This document shows, piece after piece, positions 1-5,589 of a stretch of 7,740 nucleotides of DNA. The stretch covers positions 1-7,740 of the forward strand of contig JAJZGM010000055.1 of the NCBI GenBank assembly GCA_021828525.1, written 5' to 3'. The notes beneath the pieces were generated by a model, which did no database searches, had not been told where the DNA came from, and saw nothing but the letters and a program-made list of their open reading frames with translations. A program made the translations under genes and the position numbers. Source of the DNA: Nitrospirota bacterium. GTDB lineage: Bacteria; Nitrospirota; Leptospirillia; Leptospirillales; Leptospirillaceae. How positions within the stretch are numbered: the stretch's first letter is position 1; every line of letters starts with the position of its first letter.

Positions 1-1448
1 CCTCCCTTCTTGCCTCCCAGCTGGCGCCCATTCTCGGAATCCCGCCGGAAGTCATCCGGAAAAGGATTTTGGCCAGAAAACGTTTCGTGTGGATCAAGCA
101 TGGAATTTCCGACGAGGAACGCCGCCGCATTGGAAGAAGGATCAGGGGGCTGTACATCCTGACGGAAAAGAGGAGGACCTATCCCTACGGCTCCATTTTC
201 CGGTCGGTCGTTGGCCGAATCCGATCCGACGGAACGGCCGTTTCCGGATTGGAAAAGGGGTACGACCAGTTTTTGAGGGGAAAGAAAGGAAAGATCGTCC
301 GGGAGGTCTCCGCAAGGGGCCGTTCCTACTTTCAGACGGAATCCTCCTCTCAGGGGGCCCTTTCGGGAAACACCATCGAAACGACCTTGGTCGCAAGTCT
401 CCAGGAATACGCCCAGGATGCCCTTGACGAAGAGGTCCGGTCGGTCAACGCCCAGGGAGGGATCGTTGTGGTCATGGACCCCCGGACCGGCGCCGTCCTG
501 GCCCTGGCCGCCCGGGCCTCGGGGCGATGGGCGGGCCCTTCTCCGGGCGTCTCTCTCGTCTACGAACCCGGCTCCATTTTCAAGCTGGTCACGGCAAGCG
601 CGGCACTCAACGATCACAGGGTCTCCCTCGATGACGCCTTTTTTTGCTATAACGGGGCCATGCCGATTCCCGGAGGGATCCTTCATGATGCGGAGCCCTA
701 TAAGACCTTGACCCTCTCCGGAATTCTTGCCCATTCGAGCAACATTGGAATCTCCCAGGTGGCCTTGCGGCTGGGTCCTGACAAATTCGAACACTACATT
801 CGTGCCTTCGGTTTCGGGGAGAGGACGGGGATCGATTTTCCGGGGGAGTCCCGGGGGTTTTTCCGGGGCACCCGCTTCTGGTCCAAGCGTTCCCTTTACA
901 CCCTGGCCATGGGTCAGGAAATCGGAGTGACTCCCATCCAGCTAGTGGCGGCTGTCAGCGCCATTGCCAACGGGGGGACTCTGATGCGTCCCTTCATGGT
1001 CTCCCGGGTTGTGACTCCTGAAGGGAAGGTCCTGTTCGAACACAAACCCCGAAAAGTCCGGCGCGTCATCTCCCGGGAGACCTCCCTCACGCTCCTCTCC
1101 CTTCTGACCGGTGTGGTCGCACCCGACGGCACAGGGGCGAACGCAGCCATCACGGGATTTGACGTGGCCGGGAAAACCGGGACGGCGGAGGTTTACGATC
1201 CGGAAAAACATGCCTATTCCCGGACGCAGACCGTGGACTCCTTTGTGGGCATTCTCCCTGTTGATAATCCCAGGCTGGTGGTTCTGGTTGTCGTGATCCA
1301 GCCCAAGGGGATCTCCTGGGGAGGAACAGTCGCGGCTCCGCTGTTCCGTAAGGTGGCGGAGATGGCGCTTGTTCATTTCAGGATTCCCGCCAGCGTCCGT
1401 GGTGAGGGCAAAACAGTGGCCCGGGCAGATCTTCCGCTGGGACATTGA
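1..1448 (+). CDS. ftsI: FtsI (PBP3-type) septal peptidoglycan D,D-transpeptidase, 5'-truncated by window edge
   Basis: Class B penicillin-binding protein that cross-links new septal peptidoglycan as the partner of FtsW. The frame is open from the first full codon at base 3, so 481 residues are visible; the first TTG at base 69 is internal, because the upstream codons already read as FtsI (APILGIPPEVIRKRIL, then KRFVWIKHGIS). The N-terminal cytoplasmic tail and membrane anchor, perhaps 90-110 residues judged from the usual family length, lie outside the window. The pedestal region includes LEKGYDQFLRGKKGK. The transpeptidase domain begins near VVVMDPRTGAVLALA. All three active-site motifs are present: SIFK with the acylated Ser at 573-575 and Lys at 582-584, SSN at 735-743, and KTGT at 1173-1184. 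The second residue of the first motif is Ile where Thr is common. After WGGTVAAPLFRKVAE the protein ends in a short tail with no PASTA domain. murE follows after 105 bp. Family assignment is firm. Confidence 0.95.
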   Translation, partial: SLLASQLAPILGIPPEVIRKRILARKRFVWIKHGISDEERRRIGRRIRGLYILTEKRRTYPYGSIFRSVVGRIRSDGTAVSGLEKGYDQFLRGKKGKIVREVSARGRSYFQTESSSQGALSGNTIETTLVASLQEYAQDALDEEVRSVNAQGGIVVVMDPRTGAVLALAARASGRWAGPSPGVSLVYEPGSIFKLVTASAALNDHRVSLDDAFFCYNGAMPIPGGILHDAEPYKTLTLSGILAHSSNIGISQVALRLGPDKFEHYIRAFGFGERTGIDFPGESRGFFRGTRFWSKRSLYTLAMGQEIGVTPIQLVAAVSAIANGGTLMRPFMVSRVVTPEGKVLFEHKPRKVRRVISRETSLTLLSLLTGVVAPDGTGANAAITGFDVAGKTGTAEVYDPEKHAYSRTQTVDSFVGILPVDNPRLVVLVVVIQPKGISWGGTVAAPLFRKVAEMALVHFRIPASVRGEGKTVARADLPLGH

Positions 1449-1553
1449 ATGTCTGCAAAAATGGGAAATTGTGCTCTGCGTCATGGGAAGGAGGACGATC
1501 TTTGATTAGAATGACTCCGGGAACTTTGGGACAAACCGACAGGAGGCGGAAAA
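1449..1553 (+). other. ftsI-murE intergenic spacer (105 bp)
   Basis: This is the only sizeable non-coding interval in the window. An ATG directly abuts the ftsI stop (TGAATG, 1446-1451) and opens an 18-codon frame ending at 1503-1505. A strong Shine-Dalgarno-like AAGGAGGA lies at 1488-1495. It precedes a TTG at 1502 that opens a 20-codon frame closing at 1562-1564, inside the murE start region. A second Shine-Dalgarno site at 1541-1546 serves murE itself. A TAGAAT at 1507-1512 resembles a -10 box but has no good -35 at 17 bp. I see no convincing hairpin terminator, so read-through from ftsI is expected. Neither short frame resembles a protein I know. Confidence 0.6.
1541..1546 (+). promoter_or_regulatory. 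Shine-Dalgarno site of murE
   Basis: A perfect AGGAGG lies 7 bases upstream of the ATG at 1554. It is the main reason for choosing that start over the in-frame ATG at 1593, which has a weaker purine-rich stretch (about 1578-1589) before it. Confidence 0.75.
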
Positions 1554-3086
1554 ATGACCGGTGAAGGTGTCACGGAAAGAGGAAGGGAGTGGATGGATCA
1601 ATCCCTTCCTCCTCCCGTATTGGGCCATCTACCGGAATCCTTATCCGGCCTCACTGACGACTCGAGAGCGGTGGGACCGGGGAGTCTTTTCATCCTGAGG
1701 TGCGGCTCCACCTATAATGACCTTCATCTTCGCGAGGCGGTCGACAGGGGGGCCGCCCTCCTCCTTGTCCCGGACAGGCACCTTCCCTCCGTTGCCCATA
1801 AACTTGGGGAATGGGGATATGACATCCCTGTCTGTGCGACACCCCATATCCAGGAGGCCGCGGGAGCCATCGGCTCGGCCTGGTGGGACCGTCCGAGCGG
1901 GACATTGTCCATCGTCGGGGTGACCGGAACCAATGGAAAAACCACATCGAGTTTCCTGACACGGGGAATCCTCGAGGCTTCCGGAAAGAGGACAGGCCTG
2001 ATCGGAACCGTCTGGTTCGATCTGGGGGACGGGATGGTCGAGGCCCCTCAGACGACCCCGGGGGCTCTTTTTCTTCAGGAGTCCTTTGCCCGGGCCAGGA
2101 CAAACGGACTGGAAGCGATCTCGATGGAGGTCTCCTCCCATGCTCTCGACCAGGAGAGGGTGGCCGGAACCCGTTTTGCCGCCGTCCATTTTACCAACCT
2201 GACCCGTGATCATCTTGATTACCACAAGACATTCGAGGACTATTTCCTGGCAAAGTCCCGTCTCATCTTCTGGACCAATCCCGACGGAAGCCGCCCCGGG
2301 GCTGTTGTCAACGGCGATGATCCCTACGGCAAGAGGCTCCTGGCCTCCCTACGGGAGAGCGGGAGGAAGGTCCTGTCCTACGGCCACGACGGCTCCTTCG
2401 ACATTCATCCGGAAGAGGTCCGGATCAGCCTCGATGGAATCGAGGGGACGATAACGGTTCCGGGGGGAAAGATCCACGTCTCCTCCTCCCTTCCCGGCGA
2501 CTTCAATCTTCAGAACATCATGGGGGCCATCGGATGTGCCCTCCATCTGGAGATTCCGGCATCGACCATCGAGGCGGGAATCCGCACACTGGCCGGTGTT
2601 CCCGGCCGCTTCGAACGGGTCAATCCGGGGGGGAAATTTGCCGTGATTGTGGACTATGCCCATACCGACGATGCCTTGCGGAACATCCTGTCGGCTCTCC
2701 GTCCCCTGACGACAGGAAGGATCATTACCGTCTTCGGATGTGGGGGAGACAGGGATCGCGGAAAGCGTCCCCGAATGGGAAAGGTGGCCGGCCTGCTTTC
2801 CGATCTCGTGATCCTGACCTCGGACAATCCCCGGACGGAAGATCCCGGGGCGATCATGGACGAGGTCGAGCCGGGCATTCGGGAAACAGGAAAGAGCTTT
2901 GTCAGGGAAGCGGACCGCAAGCGGGCCATCGGCCTCGCGATTGCCGCCGCACGCCCAGGGGATGCGGTTTTGATTGCCGGGAAGGGGCACGAACCCTACC
3001 AGATTCTGGGAAAGATTAAAACATCCTTTGACGACCGGCTGGTGGCCAGGGAATGTCTGTCAGGGGAGTCAGGAGCCATGCCATGA
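1554..3086 (+). CDS. murE: UDP-N-acetylmuramoyl-L-alanyl-D-glutamate--2,6-diaminopimelate ligase
   Basis: Cytoplasmic ATP-dependent ligase that adds meso-diaminopimelate to UDP-MurNAc-L-Ala-D-Glu. At 510 residues it is close to usual MurE length. Three Mur domains are visible. The N-terminal UDP-binding domain has TDDSR at about residues 34-38. The central ATPase has GTNGKTT at 125-131 (bases 1926-1946), EVSSHALDQ, LTRDHLDYH, and a Lys at 234 (bases 2253-2255) in the position that is carbamylated in known Mur ligases. The C-terminal domain has GRFE, DYAHTDDAL, FGCGGDRDRGKR, DNPRTEDP at 424-431 and GKGHEPYQ. The DNPR motif (bases 2823-2834) is the known signature of DAP rather than lysine specificity. 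The N-terminal segment at 51-56 reads GSTYND where relatives, and MurF in this window, have a G-x-x-x-D-G pattern. The start at 1554 is supported by AGGAGG; an in-frame ATG at 1593 would shorten the protein by 13 residues. The stop overlaps the murF start. Confidence 0.97.
   Translation: MTGEGVTERGREWMDQSLPPPVLGHLPESLSGLTDDSRAVGPGSLFILRCGSTYNDLHLREAVDRGAALLLVPDRHLPSVAHKLGEWGYDIPVCATPHIQEAAGAIGSAWWDRPSGTLSIVGVTGTNGKTTSSFLTRGILEASGKRTGLIGTVWFDLGDGMVEAPQTTPGALFLQESFARARTNGLEAISMEVSSHALDQERVAGTRFAAVHFTNLTRDHLDYHKTFEDYFLAKSRLIFWTNPDGSRPGAVVNGDDPYGKRLLASLRESGRKVLSYGHDGSFDIHPEEVRISLDGIEGTITVPGGKIHVSSSLPGDFNLQNIMGAIGCALHLEIPASTIEAGIRTLAGVPGRFERVNPGGKFAVIVDYAHTDDALRNILSALRPLTTGRIITVFGCGGDRDRGKRPRMGKVAGLLSDLVILTSDNPRTEDPGAIMDEVEPGIRETGKSFVREADRKRAIGLAIAAARPGDAVLIAGKGHEPYQILGKIKTSFDDRLVARECLSGESGAMP
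3071..3075 (+). promoter_or_regulatory. Shine-Dalgarno site of murF, inside the murE end
   Basis: AGGAG lies 7 bases before the ATG at 3083, within the last codons of murE. It decides in favour of 3083 over the upstream in-frame ATG at 3053, which has no comparable site and would add ten residues with no likeness to MurF. Confidence 0.7.
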
Positions 3087-4498
3087 CAGCCCCCTTCATT
3101 TCTCCGGAAAAAACCGCCGAGATGCTCGACGGAGAGTGGATCAACCGTCCCGACAGTCTGGCAAGCCTTGAGTGGATCAATGCCCGGAGCGATTCTCGGG
3201 TGATTCGGGAGGGGGAAGTCTTCGTGGCCCTTCCGGGGACCCGGACGGACGGCCATGACCATCTCGAGGAGGCCCGCATGAAGGGGGCCCTCTTTGCCGT
3301 TGTCCAGCGGCCCGTTTCCGCCTCCTCCCTTCCGCAGCTTCTTGTCCAGGATACTGCCCTTGCGCTTCGCGAAATGGCGAGTCTCGCCCTGGACTCCCAC
3401 CGAAGCGCCGGTCACCGTCTGGTGGCCTTGACGGGCTCTGTCGGAAAGACGACGACCCGGGAGCTTCTGCGGATGGGACTGATGCCGGAAGGGGGGGCCC
3501 ATGCGAGCCTGGGAAATGAAAACAACGAGATCGGGGTCCCCCTCACCCTACTCTCCTGGCCCCGGGATTATGGTTATTGCGTTCTCGAGGTCGGAGTGAG
3601 AAAGCCTGGCGACATGGATTATCTCGCAAGGCTGTTGCGCTCCGATGTGGGGATCGTGACGGCCATTGCTCCAGGCCATCTCGAGAATCTTGGAACGATT
3701 GAGGCCGTCTGGGCAGAAAAATCGAAGCTTCTCTGGGCGGTTCTTCCCGGGGGACATCTTGTGGTGCCGGATCCCGTGCGCCAGACCTTCGCCTCCGATC
3801 CTCTTTTCGGGGATCCCCTGAGAGAGATCGTTGTCGGCTCCCTTGAGGGTGTTTCGAAGGGACGGGGAACCATATCCGCCTCCCTTCGGATCGGCTCCAC
3901 CATGGTCCTCCGTGTCGACCAATGGGGGGTGGAAATCTCCCTTTCACGCCCCTCCCTTGCCCTGGCCTGGTGCACGCTCCTGGCCCTTCTTGCAATCCAC
4001 GCTCTTAACCTGGATCCGGTAGCGGGGGCCTCACGCCTTTCCGGTTATGACGGTTTGCCCGGCCGGATGGAGCGGAAGAACCATCCTTCGGGCGTCCTTC
4101 TCCTCCTCGATCATTATAATGCCAATCCGGCCTCGATGCGTGAGGCGATCGACTGGCTCGGAAGGGAGTGTGAGGTTCGGCAGGGGGCCCGCTGCTTCGC
4201 GGTCCTGGGAGACATGCTCGAACTGGGGGCAGGGAGCGCCGACTACCATGAGGAGATGGGCCGCCAGATCGGCCGCCTGGGCCTCGAAAGGATCTGGTAT
4301 CGCGGGAAGGAACGGGAGTCCTTTGAGAGTGGTTTCAGGCAGGGAGGAGGGGATCCGGCAAGAATCCGGGCGGCCGGGGAATTTGCGGAAGATCTGCGCC
4401 GCGGACGGGGACCTGCCGGGAGGGATGTCCTTTTGGTCAAGGGGTCCAGAGGAATGAAACTCGAGGAGGTGGTGGCGCCTCTTCTTGAAGGGATTTAG
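3083..4498 (+). CDS. murF: UDP-N-acetylmuramoyl-tripeptide--D-alanyl-D-alanine ligase
   Basis: Cytoplasmic ATP-dependent ligase that adds the D-Ala-D-Ala dipeptide to UDP-MurNAc-tripeptide, giving the pentapeptide precursor used by MraY. It has 471 residues from the ATG at 3083, a usual MurF length. The N-terminal domain has VFVALPGTRTDGHDHL. The ATPase domain has GSVGKTTT at residues 118-125 (bases 3434-3457), GNENNEIGVPLTLL from residue 144, EVGVRKPGDMDYL and HLENLG from residue 199. Lys213 (bases 3719-3721, in AEKSK) aligns with the carbamylated Lys of the family. The C-terminal domain has GLPGRMER, DHYNANPASM from residue 343, GDMLELG and VKGSRGMKLEEVV. Several of these depart from consensus: His replaces the usual small residue before YNANP, KSK stands where KGE is common, and GNENN replaces a hydrophobic residue before NN. 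The frame is intact. Its ATGA overlap with murE points to translational coupling; mraY starts 3 bases after its stop. Confidence 0.96.
   Translation: MTAPFISPEKTAEMLDGEWINRPDSLASLEWINARSDSRVIREGEVFVALPGTRTDGHDHLEEARMKGALFAVVQRPVSASSLPQLLVQDTALALREMASLALDSHRSAGHRLVALTGSVGKTTTRELLRMGLMPEGGAHASLGNENNEIGVPLTLLSWPRDYGYCVLEVGVRKPGDMDYLARLLRSDVGIVTAIAPGHLENLGTIEAVWAEKSKLLWAVLPGGHLVVPDPVRQTFASDPLFGDPLREIVVGSLEGVSKGRGTISASLRIGSTMVLRVDQWGVEISLSRPSLALAWCTLLALLAIHALNLDPVAGASRLSGYDGLPGRMERKNHPSGVLLLLDHYNANPASMREAIDWLGRECEVRQGARCFAVLGDMLELGAGSADYHEEMGRQIGRLGLERIWYRGKERESFESGFRQGGGDPARIRAAGEFAEDLRRGRGPAGRDVLLVKGSRGMKLEEVVAPLLEGI
4487..4493 (+). promoter_or_regulatory. Shine-Dalgarno site of mraY, inside the murF end
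   Basis: GAAGGGA within the last murF codons ends 8 bases before the GTG at 4502. It is weaker than the murE site, and together with the GTG it suggests that mraY translation relies partly on ribosomes finishing murF. Confidence 0.5.
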
Positions 4499-4501
4499 AC
4501 C

Positions 4502-5575
4502 GTGCTCTACCAGCTTTTTTACCTTCACCACATGATGCCGGTCCTCAATGTATTCAGGTACATCACCTTTCGCTCGATCTACGCCACGCTCACAGCCCTG
4601 GCCTTTGCCCTCCTGATGGGACCTGTGCTGATAAGGGCGCTCCGGCGTCTTCAGATCGGCCAGGAGGTCCGGGATGACGGACCCCAGAGCCACCTCTCCA
4701 AACAGGGAACGCCGACCATGGGGGGGGTTCTCATTTCCGGATCGTTGCTGTTTTCGGTTTTTCTATGGGCCGACCTCACCAACCGGTTCGTCTGGATGGT
4801 CGTCGCGAGCCTTCTTGCGAACGGGGCGATCGGCTTTGCGGACGACTACCTCAAGGTCGTCAAGAAGCGTTCGAAGGGATTGTCCGCCCGCCAGAAATTC
4901 GCCCTCCAGGTCGGGGTGGCCCTTTTGCTGTCCCTGTGGTTCTGGAGCAGTGTCTCTGGGGATACCCGCATCGTGGTCCCATTCTTCAAAACCCTGAACC
5001 CTGCCCTGGGTGGCTTCTTCATCCCCTTTCTCATCCTGGTCCTGGTCGGTACGGCCAATGCTGTCAACCTGACCGATGGTCTTGACGGTCTGGCCATCGG
5101 TCCGACGATCGTGGTGAGCCTCTCCTTCGTGGTGATCAGCTACCTCGTGGGCCATCATGTCTTTGCCTCTTACCTGAAGATTCTTGAAGTTCCGGGAGCC
5201 GGAGAGCTCGCCGTGGTCATGGGGGCGATGGTTGGAGCCGCCCTGGGATTCCTGTGGTTCAACACCTTTCCGGCCCAGGTCTTCATGGGAGATACGGGGT
5301 CCCTCGCGATCGGTGGAGCGATCGGAATGGCCGCGATCGTGACCCGCCAGGAACTCCTGCTCTTGATTGTCGGCGGGGTCTTCGTCGCTGAAGCCCTGTC
5401 GGTCATCCTGCAGGTTTCCTCCTACAAGCTACGGAAGAAGAGGATCTTTCGGATGGCGCCCATCCATCATCATTTCGAGCTCGGGGGGGTCTCCGAACCG
5501 AAGGTCATCGTCCGGTTCTGGATCGTTTCGGTGGTTCTTGCGCTGATTGCACTGTCGACATTCAAGCTCAGGTAG
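4502..5575 (+). CDS. mraY: Phospho-N-acetylmuramoyl-pentapeptide transferase
   Basis: Polytopic inner-membrane enzyme that transfers phospho-MurNAc-pentapeptide from UDP to undecaprenyl phosphate, producing lipid I, the first membrane-bound peptidoglycan intermediate. It has 357 residues, the typical MraY length, with about ten hydrophobic segments. The start is a GTG: the encoded MLYQLFYLHH followed by NVFRYITFRS matches the usual MraY N-terminus, so the later ATGs at 4532 and 4535 are internal. Family motifs appear in order: TPTMGGVLI, the Asp pair at 114-115 in FADDYLK (bases 4841-4846), KGLSARQKF, NLTDGLDGLA from residue 189, MGDTGSLA with the catalytic-site Asp264 (bases 5291-5293), and the HHH cluster at 322-324 in APIHHHFEL. 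All known Mg2+ and active-site acidic residues are retained. It lies 3 bases after murF and 14 before murD. The TMGGV motif is encoded over an eight-G run at 4720-4727. Confidence 0.98.
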   Translation: MLYQLFYLHHMMPVLNVFRYITFRSIYATLTALAFALLMGPVLIRALRRLQIGQEVRDDGPQSHLSKQGTPTMGGVLISGSLLFSVFLWADLTNRFVWMVVASLLANGAIGFADDYLKVVKKRSKGLSARQKFALQVGVALLLSLWFWSSVSGDTRIVVPFFKTLNPALGGFFIPFLILVLVGTANAVNLTDGLDGLAIGPTIVVSLSFVVISYLVGHHVFASYLKILEVPGAGELAVVMGAMVGAALGFLWFNTFPAQVFMGDTGSLAIGGAIGMAAIVTRQELLLLIVGGVFVAEALSVILQVSSYKLRKKRIFRMAPIHHHFELGGVSEPKVIVRFWIVSVVLALIALSTFKLR

Positions 5576-5577
5576 GA

Positions 5578-5586
5578 AGAGGAAGG
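5578..5586 (+). promoter_or_regulatory. Shine-Dalgarno site of murD
   Basis: A purine-rich AGAGGAAGG occupies most of the 14-base mraY-murD gap. Its AGAGGA part sits 6 bases before the ATG at 5590 and supports that start. Confidence 0.6.
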
Positions 5587-5589
5587 ACG

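Noticed and set aside
942..1484. 180-codon open frame on the minus strand across ftsI
   Set aside because: It is antisense to a clear FtsI frame, has no recognisable domain, and long antisense frames are expected in GC-rich coding DNA.
1449..1505. 18-codon frame starting directly after the ftsI stop
   Set aside because: Very short, no convincing ribosome-binding site of its own, and no recognisable peptide.
1484..1512. Possible promoter before murE: TAGAAT at 1507-1512
   Set aside because: At 17 bp spacing the -35 position reads TGGGAA, only three of six matches to consensus, and TTGTGC at 1469 is too far away. Not strong enough to call.
2349..2990. 213-codon open frame on the minus strand across murE
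   Set aside because: Shadow of murE, with low-complexity composition rich in Gly, Pro and Arg and no known motif.
3053..3082. Upstream in-frame ATG that would extend murF by ten residues
   Set aside because: No good ribosome-binding site and no family match in the extension; the ATG at 3083 has AGGAG and the typical ATGA overlap.
4031..4693. 220-codon open frame on the minus strand across the murF-mraY junction
   Set aside because: Antisense to two well-supported genes, and its composition mirrors their codons; no family likeness.
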